This document shows positions 7,988 through 17,020 of a stretch of 64,000 bases of DNA, in pieces. The notes beneath the pieces were generated by a model. It was given only the letters and a program-made list of their open reading frames with translations. It had not been told where the DNA came from and did no database searches. Both the position numbers and the translations under genes were made by a program. The stretch comes from Pseudomonas sp. S31. Its GTDB lineage: Bacteria > Pseudomonadota > Gammaproteobacteria > Pseudomonadales > Pseudomonadaceae. Positions within the stretch are counted from its first letter, which is position 1. Each line of letters starts with the position of its first letter. The stretch spans positions 39,807 through 103,806 of the forward strand of contig NZ_JACVVE010000026.1 of NCBI RefSeq assembly GCF_016648105.1. Reading direction: 5' to 3'.

Positions 7988-9058
7988 ATGACCGCGCACG
8001 CTCACATCTCGGCAACGGATCATGTACTGGCCGAGGTTCGCAACCAGATTGGCCACCTCACCCTCAATCGCCCCGCTGGCCTCAATGCCCTGACCCTGGA
8101 CATGGTCCGCAGCCTGCGCCAGCACCTCGACCGCTGGGCCGCGGACCCGCAGGTGCGCGCCGTGGTACTGCGCGGCGAAGGCCCCAAGGGCTTCTGCGCC
8201 GGCGGCGACATCCGCTCGCTACACGACAGCTACAAGGCCGGCGACGGCCTGCATGACACCTTCTTCGTCGAGGAATACGCCCTTGACCTGTGCCTGCACC
8301 ACTACCGCAAACCGGTAATGGTATTGATGGATGGTTTCACCCTTGGCGGCGGCATGGGCCTGGCCCAGGGCTGCGACCTGCGCATCGTCACCGAACGCAG
8401 CCGGCTGGGCATGCCGGAAGTCGGTATCGGCTACTTCCCGGACGTGGGCGGCAGCTACTTCCTGTCGCGCATTCCCGGTGAGCTGGGCACCTATCTCGGC
8501 GTCAGCGGCAGTCAGATCCAGGCCGCCGATGCGCTGTACTGCGGGCTGGCCGACTGGTACCTGGCCAGCGACAAGCTCGCCGCGCTGGACCAAGGGCTGG
8601 ATCGGGTGCAACTGGGTGACCATCCGCTCAAGGACCTACAGAGGCTGCTGGCAGGTCTCGGCTCGCAGACCCTGCGCGACGCGCCACTGGAACGACTACG
8701 CCCAGTCATCGACCACTTCTTCGCCCTCCCCGACCTGCCGGCGATCATCGAGCAGCTGCGCGCCGTGACCATCGGCGACAGCCACGCCTGGGCCCTGGCC
8801 ACCGCCGACCTGCTGGAAAGCCGCTCGCCGCTGGCCATGGCAGTGACCCTGGAAATGCTCCGCCGTGGCCGTCACCTGTCCCTGGACGCGTGCTTCGCCA
8901 TGGAATTGCACCTGGATCGCCAGTGGTTCCAGCACGGCGACATCATCGAAGGCGTGCGCGCCCTGATCGTCGACAAGGACAAGCAACCACGCTGGAACCC
9001 GCCAACCCTGGCGGGCCTCGACCGGCAGCGGGTGGACCAATTCTTCGAAGGCTTGTGA
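7988..9058 (+). CDS. Enoyl-CoA hydratase/isomerase family protein (3-hydroxyisobutyryl-CoA hydrolase type)
   Basis: This is a 356-residue crotonase-fold protein. The oxyanion motifs are GEGPKGFCAGGDIRSL (about residues 59-74) and MDGFTLGGGMGLA; the following PEVGIGYFPDVGGSYFLSR and the extra C-terminal length are typical of the 3-hydroxyisobutyryl-CoA hydrolase branch rather than of short enoyl-CoA hydratases. It is followed after 15 bp by an acyl-CoA dehydrogenase, so the pair probably works in branched or short acyl-CoA breakdown. The exact substrate is not visible. Confidence 0.85.
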   Translation: MTAHAHISATDHVLAEVRNQIGHLTLNRPAGLNALTLDMVRSLRQHLDRWAADPQVRAVVLRGEGPKGFCAGGDIRSLHDSYKAGDGLHDTFFVEEYALDLCLHHYRKPVMVLMDGFTLGGGMGLAQGCDLRIVTERSRLGMPEVGIGYFPDVGGSYFLSRIPGELGTYLGVSGSQIQAADALYCGLADWYLASDKLAALDQGLDRVQLGDHPLKDLQRLLAGLGSQTLRDAPLERLRPVIDHFFALPDLPAIIEQLRAVTIGDSHAWALATADLLESRSPLAMAVTLEMLRRGRHLSLDACFAMELHLDRQWFQHGDIIEGVRALIVDKDKQPRWNPPTLAGLDRQRVDQFFEGL

Positions 9059-9073
9059 GCCGGGAGTACACAG

Positions 9074-10225
9074 ATGCAAGACCTGGAACTGAGCGAAGAA
9101 CAGATCATGATCCGCGACATGGCGCGGGACTTCGCCCGTGGCGAGATCGCCCCGCATGCCCAGGCCTGGGAAAAGGCCGGCTGGATCGATGACGGTGTGG
9201 TGCGCAAGATGGGCGAACTGGGCCTGCTGGGCATGGTGGTCCCGGAAGACTTCGGCGGCAGCTACACCGACTATGTCGCCTATGCCCTGGCGGTCGAGGA
9301 AATCGCCGCCGGATGCGGCGCCACCGGCGCGATGATGAGCATCCACAACTCAGTGGGCTGCGGGCCGCTGCTGGCCTATGGCACGCCCGAACAGCAACAG
9401 GCCTGGCTGCCACGCCTGGCCAGCGGCGAGGTGATCGGCTGCTTCTGCCTCACCGAACCGCAGGCCGGCTCCGAAGCGCACAACCTGCGCACCCGCGCTG
9501 AGCTGGTCGATGGCCACTGGGTGCTCAACGGCGCCAAGCAGTTCGTCAGCAATGCCCGACGCGCAGGCCTGGCTATCGTTTTCGCGGTCACCGACCCGGA
9601 ACTGGGCAAGAAAGGCCTGTCGGCGTTCCTGGTGCCGACCGACAACCCAGGGTTCAAGGTCGACCGCAGCGAACACAAGATGGGGATTCGCGCCTCCGAT
9701 ACCTGCGCGGTGACATTCGATGACTGCCGCATTCCCGCCGCCAACCTGCTCGGCGAGCGCGGCAAGGGCCTGGCGATCGCCCTGTCCAACCTGGAGGGTG
9801 GCCGTATCGGCATCGGCGCCCAGGCCCTGGGCATCGCCCGGGCGGCATTCGAGGCAGCGCTGGCCTATTCGCGTGAGCGCATCCAGTTCGGCAAGCCGAT
9901 CAATGAGCACCAGAGCATCGCCAACCTGCTGGCCGACATGCAGGTGCAGGTCAATGCCGCACGTTTGCTGATCCTGCATGCGGCGCGCCTGCGCAGCGCC
10001 GGCAAGCCGTGCCTGTCGGAGGCTTCGCAAGCCAAGCTGTTCGCCTCGGAAATGGCCGAGCGGGTGTGCTCGATGGCGATCCAGGTGCACGGCGGCTACG
10101 GCTATCTGGAAGACTACCCGGTAGAGCGCTACTACCGCGATGCGCGGATCACCCAGATCTACGAAGGGTCGAGCGAGATCCAGCGGATGCTGATCGCCCG
10201 GGAGCTCAAGCACTATCCGTTATAA
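9074..10225 (+). CDS. Acyl-CoA dehydrogenase
   Basis: This 383-residue FAD enzyme oxidises acyl-CoA to 2-enoyl-CoA. Visible signatures are CFCLTEPQAGSEA (flavin and substrate contact), RIQFGKPI, QVHGGYGYLEDYPVERYYRD and the catalytic-base segment IYEGSSEIQRMLI near the C-terminus. Length and motifs fit short or branched-chain acyl-CoA dehydrogenases. The ribosome binding site is gggag. It is co-directional with the preceding crotonase-fold gene and probably in one operon. Confidence 0.92.
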   Translation: MQDLELSEEQIMIRDMARDFARGEIAPHAQAWEKAGWIDDGVVRKMGELGLLGMVVPEDFGGSYTDYVAYALAVEEIAAGCGATGAMMSIHNSVGCGPLLAYGTPEQQQAWLPRLASGEVIGCFCLTEPQAGSEAHNLRTRAELVDGHWVLNGAKQFVSNARRAGLAIVFAVTDPELGKKGLSAFLVPTDNPGFKVDRSEHKMGIRASDTCAVTFDDCRIPAANLLGERGKGLAIALSNLEGGRIGIGAQALGIARAAFEAALAYSRERIQFGKPINEHQSIANLLADMQVQVNAARLLILHAARLRSAGKPCLSEASQAKLFASEMAERVCSMAIQVHGGYGYLEDYPVERYYRDARITQIYEGSSEIQRMLIARELKHYPL

Positions 10226-10338
10226 TCCTCATCCTGTAGGAGCATTTCGCAGGGAAAATCAATCGCCGCAATAGTATTTAACCATTGAACAGCCCGGGCG
10301 ACCTGCAGTAAGCTCGGGCTCAATCACTGGAGAGCAAC

Positions 10339-10458
10339 ATGTCGAAACACACCAGCAACCACGCCAACCACACCGGTCGCCCTCAGCGCCGCGTGCTGGC
10401 CGTTGCCGGTCGCAAAGCTCCCGTGAGCTTTTATTTTGGGTATTGGTTTAGCCACTAG
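10339..10458 (+). CDS. Candidate leader peptide 1 (Phe/Tyr/Trp run) upstream of DAHP synthase
   Basis: This is a 39-codon reading frame with ATG preceded by ggagag. It is basic in the middle (RPQRRVLAVAGRK) and ends in FYFGYWFSH, a cluster of six aromatic residues in seven positions just before the stop. The stop overlaps the first arm of an inverted repeat (10458-10464/10477-10483), and a strong intrinsic terminator follows 60 bp later. Such a layout is that of a transcription attenuator that senses charged aromatic tRNAs. The gene is inferred; no function beyond translation sensing is proposed. Confidence 0.65.
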   Translation: MSKHTSNHANHTGRPQRRVLAVAGRKAPVSFYFGYWFSH

Positions 10459-10517
10459 GCGCCGCTGATACCCACACGGCGCCCACCTTCGAGGGGCCGC
10501 CGAACATGAGAATACTC

Positions 10518-10549
10518 AAACCCCCGGTCGGCTCCCCGACCGGGGGTTT
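10518..10549 (+). terminator. Intrinsic terminator (probable attenuator) after leader peptide 1
   Basis: A perfect 14-bp stem, aaacccccggtcgg with ccgaccgggggttt, closes a 4-nt ctcc loop and is followed by tgctttt. It stands between leader peptide 1 and the DAHP synthase gene. It would stop transcription unless upstream RNA folding or ribosome stalling prevents it, or unless it simply ends a separate short RNA. Confidence 0.88.
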
Positions 10550-10597
10550 TGCTTTTCAGGCTTCTACAAAACATCGATTCGCACCGAGGACAGATTC

Positions 10598-10747
10598 ATG
10601 AACTACGCCACCTATTACTACGCAAGCACCTACGCCTGGCGATTTAGCCAATCCCGCTCGGGCCAGCCTGCCGCCTCCGATCGGTCCATCTCCGGTGGCA
10701 ACGCTGCAGCCAACGCGCAATCAACGATCAGTCGAACACCTCGATAG
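10598..10747 (+). CDS. Candidate leader peptide 2 (Tyr-rich) upstream of DAHP synthase
   Basis: This is a 49-codon frame whose ATG is preceded by gagga. Its first residues, MNYATYYYASTYAWRF, contain five Tyr, one Trp and one Phe, and the rest is a Ser/Ala/Arg-rich tail. It ends 51 bp before the DAHP synthase start. Tyr-rich leader peptides fit tyrosine-dependent control of the first enzyme of aromatic amino acid synthesis. A GC-rich hairpin (10758-10762/10769-10773) lies just after the stop. Confidence 0.6.
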   Translation: MNYATYYYASTYAWRFSQSRSGQPAASDRSISGGNAAANAQSTISRTPR

Positions 10748-10798
10748 GGCCGACCGCGCGGGACAGAACCCGCCGTCCGCCCAGGGAATCCAAACGCC

Positions 10799-11884
10799 AT
10801 GCAAGCTTCCAACCTCGCCCTGCCCCTGAGCCAACCGCAAGCTGCCAACACCTCCGTCAGCCAGCGTCTTCCCAGCCCGCACCTGCTCAAGCAGCAGATG
10901 CCGCTCGCCAGCGAACTCACCCACCAGGTCCAGCAGCACCGCCTGGCCATCCGCGCCATCCTCGAAGGCCGCGACCCACGCCTGCTGGTAGTGGTCGGCC
11001 CGTGCTCGCTGCACGACCCGCGCGCGGCCGTCGAATACGCCGACCGCCTGGCCGCACTCAGCCGCGAGGTCGACGACCAACTGCTGCTGGTGATGCGTGC
11101 CTACGTCGAGAAGCCGCGTACCACCGTTGGCTGGAAGGGCCTGGCCTACGACCCGCACCTGGATGGCAGCGACGACATGCACGCGGGCCTGGCGCTGTCG
11201 CGTGGGTTGATGCTGAACATGATCGAACGCGGTTTGCCGGTGGCCACCGAGCTGCTGCAACCGATGGCCGCCGGCTACTTCGACGACCTGCTGGGCTGGG
11301 CGGCGATTGGCGCACGCACCACCGAGTCGCAGATCCACCGCGAGATGGTCAGCGGCCTGGAGTTGCCGGTCGGGTTCAAGAACGGCACCGACGGCGGCGT
11401 CGGTATCGCCTGCGACGCCATGCGCAGCGCCGCCCATCCGCATCGCCACTTCGGCATGGATGCGCAGGGCTACCCGGCGATCATCGAGACCCTGGGCAAC
11501 CCCGACACCCACCTGGTGCTGCGCGGCGGCCACAAGGGCCCCAACTACGATGCGGCGAGCATCGCCCAGGCGGGCCAGGGCCTGGCCAAGGCTGGGCTGG
11601 ACGCTCGGATCATGGTCGATTGCAGCCACGCCAACAGCGGCAAGGACCCGATGCGCCAACCTGCGGTGTTCGAGGACGTGCTTGGCCAGCGCCTGGCGGG
11701 TGACCGCTCGATCGTCGGGGTGATGCTCGAAGGCCACCTGTTCGACGGCTGCCAGGCACTGGGCAAGGGCCCGCTGAAGTACGGCGTGTCGATCACCGAC
11801 GGTTGCCTGGGCTGGGAGGCCACCGAAACGCTGCTGCGCGATGCCGCCGTGCGCCTGGAGACAGCACCCCGCCAAGTGCGTTAG
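10799..11884 (+). CDS. aroF: 3-deoxy-7-phosphoheptulonate (DAHP) synthase, class I
   Basis: This 361-residue enzyme joins phosphoenolpyruvate and erythrose 4-phosphate in the first step of the shikimate pathway. Class I AroFGH signatures include VVVGPCSLHDPRAAVEYA, RAYVEKPRTTVGWKG, GFKNGTDGG, LRGGHKGPNYD and DCSHANSGKD. The aromatic-rich leaders upstream, especially the Tyr-rich one, suggest the Tyr-regulated isoform, hence the tentative symbol. Ribosome binding site aggga precedes the ATG. Confidence 0.9.
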   Translation: MQASNLALPLSQPQAANTSVSQRLPSPHLLKQQMPLASELTHQVQQHRLAIRAILEGRDPRLLVVVGPCSLHDPRAAVEYADRLAALSREVDDQLLLVMRAYVEKPRTTVGWKGLAYDPHLDGSDDMHAGLALSRGLMLNMIERGLPVATELLQPMAAGYFDDLLGWAAIGARTTESQIHREMVSGLELPVGFKNGTDGGVGIACDAMRSAAHPHRHFGMDAQGYPAIIETLGNPDTHLVLRGGHKGPNYDAASIAQAGQGLAKAGLDARIMVDCSHANSGKDPMRQPAVFEDVLGQRLAGDRSIVGVMLEGHLFDGCQALGKGPLKYGVSITDGCLGWEATETLLRDAAVRLETAPRQVR

Positions 11885-11917
11885 GCTTGACCCTTTCAAC
11901 CCAAGGAGCAGTAACCC

Positions 11918-12199
11918 ATGGCACGCGCAACCGCCCGTCACATCCTCGTCGCCACCGAAGACAAGTGCAACGAGCTCAAGGCACAGATCGAAGCCGGTGC
12001 CGACTTCGCGGAAATCGCCAAGGCCAACTCCACGTGCCCATCCAGCCGCCAGGGCGGCGACCTGGGCTCGTTCGGCCCAGGCCAGATGGTCAAGGAGTTC
12101 GACACCGTAGTCTTCAGCGCACCGGTCAACACCGTGCAGGGTCCGGTCAAGACCCAGTTCGGCTACCACCTGCTGGAAGTGACCAGCCGCCAGGACTAA
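11918..12199 (+). CDS. Small parvulin-type peptidyl-prolyl isomerase (PpiC-like)
   Basis: This 93-residue protein is a single PpiC/parvulin domain with no signal peptide, so it should be cytoplasmic. It begins MARATARHILVATEDKCNEL and keeps the parvulin core SRQGGDLGSFGPGQMV and FGYHLLEV. It catalyses cis-trans isomerisation of Xaa-Pro bonds. A paralogue lies at 19579. The ribosome binding site aaggag is strong. Confidence 0.92.
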   Translation: MARATARHILVATEDKCNELKAQIEAGADFAEIAKANSTCPSSRQGGDLGSFGPGQMVKEFDTVVFSAPVNTVQGPVKTQFGYHLLEVTSRQD

Positions 12200-12215
12200 G
12201 CATCGGCAGTTGCTG

Positions 12216-14060
12216 ATGTCTCCCGTCAGGGCGGGGTTTCTCGGGGTGGTCGGCTTGTGCATGAGTGTCATGGCACAAGCTGCCCCCACCCACGCCCTCA
12301 CCGTCTACGGCGAAGCGCCACGCTACGCTGAAGGCTTTCGCCACTTCGACTACGCCAACCCCGACGCCCCCAAGGGTGGCAGTCTGCGTCGCTCGGCACT
12401 GGAAATCGGCCAGTTCGACCACATTCTGCCGTACATCGACAAAGGCATCGGCGTCAGTGAAGTCGACGGCTGGCTGTACGCACCGCTGGCGGTACGTTCG
12501 TTCGACGAGCCCTACACCGTCTATGGCCTGATCGCCCGGCGCATGGAGCGCGGGCCCGATGATGCCTGGTTGCGCTTCGAACTCGACCCTCGCGCCACCT
12601 TCGCCGATGGCAAGCCGGTGCGCGCCGAGGATGTGCGCTTCACCTTCGACCGCCTGATGAGCCAGGGCAGCCTCAAGTACCGCACGCAGTTCGCCGACGT
12701 GCGCGAGGTCACGGTGGAAGGCCCGCGGCAGATCCGTTTCGACTTCAAGCAGCCCCATGGCCGCACCCTGGCTCTGGACCTCGCCACCCTGCCGGTACTG
12801 CCCGAGCACGACTGGCACGACCGCGACTTCGCCAACGGTGCCGGCTTCGACAAGCCCGTCGGCAGCGGCCCCTACCGCATCGCCCGGATAGACAACGGCC
12901 GCAGCATCACCTTCGAACGCGACCCTGCCTGGTGGGCCAAGGACCTGCCGGTCAACCGTGGGCGCTACAACTTCGAGCGCCTGCGCATCGAGTACTTCGG
13001 CGACACCGAGGTCGCCCGCCAGGTGCTCAAGGGCGGCGGCTACGACTACAACCGCGAGTTCTCCGCCACCGCCTATACCCTCGGCTACAACGGCGTGCAG
13101 CTCGACGATGGCCGCCTGCGCCGCGCTCACCTGGCGCCTGCCAAGCCGCAGCCGGCACAAGGCTTCGTGTTCAACCTGGACCGGCCACAGTTCAAGGACC
13201 GCCGCGTGCGCCAGGCACTGGCCATGCTCTGGGACTTCGAATGGAGCAACCGGCAGATGATGCGCAACCTGTACATCCGCCAGCAGAGCGTGTTCTCCAA
13301 TACCCCACTGGCTGCCCGCGAGCTGCCGGATGCCGCCGAACTGAAGCTGCTCGAACCCCTGCGCGGCAAGGTCCCTGACGAAGTTTTCAGCCAGGTGTTC
13401 GAGGCACCGGTCACCGATGGCTCGGGTATCATCCGCGCCCAGCAGCTGCAGGCACTGGCCTTGCTGCAACAGGCCGGCTGGCACCCCGAGGGTGATCGCC
13501 TGGTCAACGCAGCGGGCGAACCGCTGGAGTTCACCTTCCTCAATGGCCAGTCCGGTCTGGAGCGCCTGTTGCTGCCCTGGAAGCGCAACCTGGCGCAGAT
13601 CGGTGTCACCTTGAACATCCGTAACGTCGACTCGGCGCAGTACGTCAATCGCCTGATGGCCCGCGACTACGACATGATCGTCACCGGCTACCCGGTGACC
13701 CTGTCGCCCGGCGCAGAGCTGTACAACTACTTCGGCTCGGCGGCGGCCAACGACCCCGGCTCGAACAACCTCATGGTGCTCAAGGACCCCGCCGTGGACA
13801 GCCTGGTCGATGGCCTGGTTCGCGCCGACAGCCAGGCCGACATGCTGCGCCACGCCCACGCCCTGGACCGCGTGTTGCAGTGGAACTACTACTGGATTCC
13901 CAACTATTACCCGCCGGGTACCTCGACCGTGTGGTGGAACCGCTTCGGCCTGCCCAAGGTGCCGCCGGCCTATGACGAAGGCCTGGACAGCTGGTGGGAG
14001 ATCAGCCCCAAGGCATTGACCGCCGAACAGATGGCCGAACGGCTCAAGGGCTCGCCATGA
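12216..14060 (+). CDS. yejA: ABC transporter substrate-binding protein, family 5 (YejA-like)
   Basis: This is a 614-residue periplasmic binding protein with a signal peptide ending at AQA before residue A27. The mature part opens LTVYGEAPRYAEGFRHFDY, followed by NPDAPKGG, which is typical of YejA, the oligopeptide-binding component of the YejABEF importer. A TTG two codons earlier is also possible; the ATG was chosen. The stop overlaps yejB (ATGA). Confidence 0.88.
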   Translation: MSPVRAGFLGVVGLCMSVMAQAAPTHALTVYGEAPRYAEGFRHFDYANPDAPKGGSLRRSALEIGQFDHILPYIDKGIGVSEVDGWLYAPLAVRSFDEPYTVYGLIARRMERGPDDAWLRFELDPRATFADGKPVRAEDVRFTFDRLMSQGSLKYRTQFADVREVTVEGPRQIRFDFKQPHGRTLALDLATLPVLPEHDWHDRDFANGAGFDKPVGSGPYRIARIDNGRSITFERDPAWWAKDLPVNRGRYNFERLRIEYFGDTEVARQVLKGGGYDYNREFSATAYTLGYNGVQLDDGRLRRAHLAPAKPQPAQGFVFNLDRPQFKDRRVRQALAMLWDFEWSNRQMMRNLYIRQQSVFSNTPLAARELPDAAELKLLEPLRGKVPDEVFSQVFEAPVTDGSGIIRAQQLQALALLQQAGWHPEGDRLVNAAGEPLEFTFLNGQSGLERLLLPWKRNLAQIGVTLNIRNVDSAQYVNRLMARDYDMIVTGYPVTLSPGAELYNYFGSAAANDPGSNNLMVLKDPAVDSLVDGLVRADSQADMLRHAHALDRVLQWNYYWIPNYYPPGTSTVWWNRFGLPKVPPAYDEGLDSWWEISPKALTAEQMAERLKGSP

Positions 14061-15115
14061 CCGCCTACATCCTGCGTCGCCTGTTGTTGATCATCCCGAC
14101 CCTGCTCGCCATCCTGCTGGTCAACTTCGCCATCGTCCAGGCCGCCCCCGGTGGCCCGGTGGAGCAGGCGGTGGCCCGCTTGCAAGGTATCGGCGGCGGC
14201 GCACCCGGCGCACGGGTCGAGGCTGTGCAGGGGCAGTCGCGGGCCACCCGTGGCCTGGACCCGAAGCTGATCGAAGAGATCAAGCGCCAGTATGGCTTCG
14301 ACAAGAGCGCTCCCGAGCGGCTCTGGCTGATGCTCGGCCAGTATGCCCGGCTGGATTTCGGCCAGAGCTTTTTCCGCGGCGCCAAGGTCACCGACCTGAT
14401 CCTCGACAAGCTGCCGGTCACCCTGTCGCTGGGCTTCTGGGCCACGCTGATCACCTACCTGGTGTCGATCCCGCTGGGCATCCGCAAGGCGGTGCGCCAT
14501 GGCAGCCGCTTCGATGCCTGGAGCAGCGCCTTGATCGTGATCGGTTATGCCCTGCCCTCGTTCCTCTTCGCCCTGTTGCTGATCGTCGTGTTCGCAGGCG
14601 GCACCTCGCTCGACTGGTTCCCGGTGCGCGGCCTGGTTTCGGACGACTTCGACCAGCTGAGCCTGCTGGGCAAGGTCGCCGACTATTTCTGGCACCTGGT
14701 CCTGCCGGTCGGCGCCCTGGTGATCGGCGGCTTCGCCACCCTGACGCTGCTGACCAAGAATGCCTTCCTCGACGAAATTTCCCGCCAGTACGTGGTCACT
14801 GCCCGCGCCAAGGGCCTGAGCGAGCGCCGCGTGCTGTACGGCCACGTGCTGCGCAACGCCATGCTGCTGGTGCTGGCCGGGCTGCCGCAGGCGCTGATCA
14901 CGGTGTTTTTCGCAGGTTCCTTGCTGATCGAGGTGATCTTCTCGCTCGACGGCCTGGGGCGCATGAGTTATGAGGCGGCGGTATCGCGCGACTACCCGGT
15001 GGTGTTCGGCACCCTGTTCATCTTCACCCTGGCCGGGCTGCTGATCCGCCTGGTCGGCGACCTGTCTTACACGGTGCTCGACCCGCGCATCGACTTCGAC
15101 GCGAGGGCGCACTGA
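14057..15115 (+). CDS. yejB: ABC transporter permease (YejB-like)
   Basis: This 352-residue inner-membrane permease of the DppB/OppB group starts MTAYILRRLLLIIPTLLAIL. The EAA loop near its C-terminus (ARAKGLSERRVLYGHVLRNAM) contacts the ATPase. The ATG lies inside the stop of the binding-protein gene. A longer upstream frame is shadow sequence. It pairs with the next gene as the channel. Confidence 0.9.
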   Translation: MTAYILRRLLLIIPTLLAILLVNFAIVQAAPGGPVEQAVARLQGIGGGAPGARVEAVQGQSRATRGLDPKLIEEIKRQYGFDKSAPERLWLMLGQYARLDFGQSFFRGAKVTDLILDKLPVTLSLGFWATLITYLVSIPLGIRKAVRHGSRFDAWSSALIVIGYALPSFLFALLLIVVFAGGTSLDWFPVRGLVSDDFDQLSLLGKVADYFWHLVLPVGALVIGGFATLTLLTKNAFLDEISRQYVVTARAKGLSERRVLYGHVLRNAMLLVLAGLPQALITVFFAGSLLIEVIFSLDGLGRMSYEAAVSRDYPVVFGTLFIFTLAGLLIRLVGDLSYTVLDPRIDFDARAH

Positions 15116-16131
15116 TGTTCTCGCCAATAGCCCGTCGCCGCCTGCAGCGTTTTCGCCGCAACCGCCTGGGCTGGGTGTCGTTGTGGCTGTTCGCCGGGCT
15201 GTTGCTGCTGAGCCTTGGCGCAGAGCTGGTGGCCAACGACAAACCGCTGCTGCTCGGCTACAAGGGCCAGCTCTACGTCCCGGCGCTCAAGCGCTACAGC
15301 GAACAAGCGTTCGGCGGCCAGTTGCCGTTCCAGCCCGACTACCGCAGCGCCTACGTGCGCCAGCTGATCGAGGGCCAGGGTGGCTGGATGCTCTTCGCGC
15401 CCATCCCGTTCAGTGCCGACACACCCAACTATGACCTGCAGGTGCCGACGCCGAGCCCGCCGAGCGCAAGCAACTGGCTGGGCACCGACGACCAGGGCCG
15501 CGACGTGCTCGCCAGGGTGCTGTATGGCACCCGTGTGTCGCTGTTGTTCGCCTTCGCCCTGACACTGGTCAGCGTGTTCATCGGCGTGGCGGCGGGCGCG
15601 CTGCAGGGCTACCACGGCGGCTGGGTCGACCTGCTTGGGCAGCGTCTGCTGGAGGTGTGGTCCGGGCTGCCGGTGCTGTACCTGCTGATCATCCTCAGCG
15701 GCTTCGTCGAGCCGGACTTCTGGTGGTTGCTGGGCATCATGGCGTTGTTCTCGTGGCTGACCCTGGTCGACGTGGTGCGCGCCGAGTTTCTTCGCGGGCG
15801 CAATCTCGAATACGTCAAGGCCGCTCGGGCCCTGGGCCTACCGGACAGCCAAGTGATGCTGCGGCATATCCTGCCCAATGCGCTGAATGCCACGCTGACG
15901 CTGGTGCCGTTCATGCTGACCGGCGCCATCACCACACTCACCGCGCTCGATTTCCTGGGCTTCGGCATGCCCGCCGGCAGCGCCTCGCTGGGCGAGCTGG
16001 TGACCCAGGGCAAGCAACACCTGGAGGCGCCCTGGCTGGGCTTCACGGCGTTCTTCGCCTTGGCGCTGATCCTCTCGTTGCTGGTGTTCATCGGTGACGC
16101 CTTGCGCGAGGCCTTCGACCCGCGTCGCTAG
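15115..16131 (+). CDS. yejE: ABC transporter permease (YejE-like)
   Basis: This 338-residue DppC/OppC-type permease carries the long periplasmic insertion between the first and second membrane segments that is typical of YejE, and the EAA loop KAARALGLPDSQVMLRHILP. It overlaps yejB by one base (TGATG). The expected ATPase gene yejF does not follow; the next gene is an unrelated dehydrogenase, so the ATPase must be supplied from elsewhere. Confidence 0.9.
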   Translation: MFSPIARRRLQRFRRNRLGWVSLWLFAGLLLLSLGAELVANDKPLLLGYKGQLYVPALKRYSEQAFGGQLPFQPDYRSAYVRQLIEGQGGWMLFAPIPFSADTPNYDLQVPTPSPPSASNWLGTDDQGRDVLARVLYGTRVSLLFAFALTLVSVFIGVAAGALQGYHGGWVDLLGQRLLEVWSGLPVLYLLIILSGFVEPDFWWLLGIMALFSWLTLVDVVRAEFLRGRNLEYVKAARALGLPDSQVMLRHILPNALNATLTLVPFMLTGAITTLTALDFLGFGMPAGSASLGELVTQGKQHLEAPWLGFTAFFALALILSLLVFIGDALREAFDPRR

Positions 16132-16194
16132 CCGCTTGACCGGGCACCGGCGCTGGCAGCTTCTACACTACCGGCATCGACCAAGGAGCGACCC

Positions 16195-16965
16195 ATGACC
16201 CTCAAAGGCAAGACAGCACTCGTGACCGGTTCCACCAGCGGCATCGGCCTGGGTATCGCCCAGGTACTGGCCCAGGCGGGGGCCGACATCCTGCTCAATG
16301 GTTTTGGCGACCCCGCCGAGGCCCTGGCGCGGATCCGCCAGCATGGCGTGAAGGCCATTCATCATCCGGCGGACCTGGCGGACGTCACGCAGATCGAAGC
16401 CCTGTTCGCCTTGGCCGAACGGGAATTCGGTGGTCTCGACATCCTGGTCAGCAATGCCGGCGTGCAGCATGTGGCGCCGGTCGAACAGTTCCCTGTCGAG
16501 GCGTGGGACAAGATCATCGCGCTCAACCTCTCGGCCGTGTTCCATGGCACCCGCCTGGCCCTGCCGGGCATGCGTGCGCGCAACTGGGGGCGGATCATCA
16601 ACATCGCCTCGGTGCATGGCCTGGTCGGTTCCACCGGCAAGGCCGCCTATGTGGCGGCCAAGCACGGCGTGGTCGGGCTGACCAAGGTCGTCGGCCTGGA
16701 AACCGCCACCAGCAACGTCACCTGCAACGCCATCTGCCCCGGGTGGGTGTTGACGCCGCTGGTACAGAAGCAGATAGACGAGCGCGCGGCCAACGGCGGC
16801 GACCCGTTGCAGGCACAGCACGACCTGCTGGCCGAAAAGCAGCCGTCCCAGGCATTCGTCACGCCTGAACACCTGGGCGAGCTGGTACTCTTCTTGTGCA
16901 GCGAGGCCGGCAGCCAGGTCCGCGGCGCCGCCTGGAACGTCGATGGTGGCTGGTTGGCCCAGTGA
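16195..16965 (+). CDS. hbdH: 3-hydroxybutyrate dehydrogenase (SDR family)
   Basis: This 256-residue short-chain dehydrogenase has the NAD motif TGSTSGIGLG, the NAG motif, and the catalytic Ser, Tyr and Lys (SVHG.., YVAAKHG). The sequence CPGWVLTPLVQKQI and the Gln-rich loop after it are characteristic of D-3-hydroxybutyrate dehydrogenase, which forms acetoacetate. Acetoacetyl-CoA synthetase lies two genes downstream, which supports that role. The ribosome binding site is aaggag. Confidence 0.9.
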   Translation: MTLKGKTALVTGSTSGIGLGIAQVLAQAGADILLNGFGDPAEALARIRQHGVKAIHHPADLADVTQIEALFALAEREFGGLDILVSNAGVQHVAPVEQFPVEAWDKIIALNLSAVFHGTRLALPGMRARNWGRIINIASVHGLVGSTGKAAYVAAKHGVVGLTKVVGLETATSNVTCNAICPGWVLTPLVQKQIDERAANGGDPLQAQHDLLAEKQPSQAFVTPEHLGELVLFLCSEAGSQVRGAAWNVDGGWLAQ

Positions 16966-17020
16966 AGGGCCAAGCGTGCCTGGCAAAGGCCTTGCACCCT
17001 ATTCATATCAAGGAGGCCCC

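Noticed and set aside
12147..13859. 570-codon open frame opposite the YejA-like gene
   Set aside because: Shadow frame caused by GC-rich codons; it covers a protein with a clear signal peptide and family match on the other strand.
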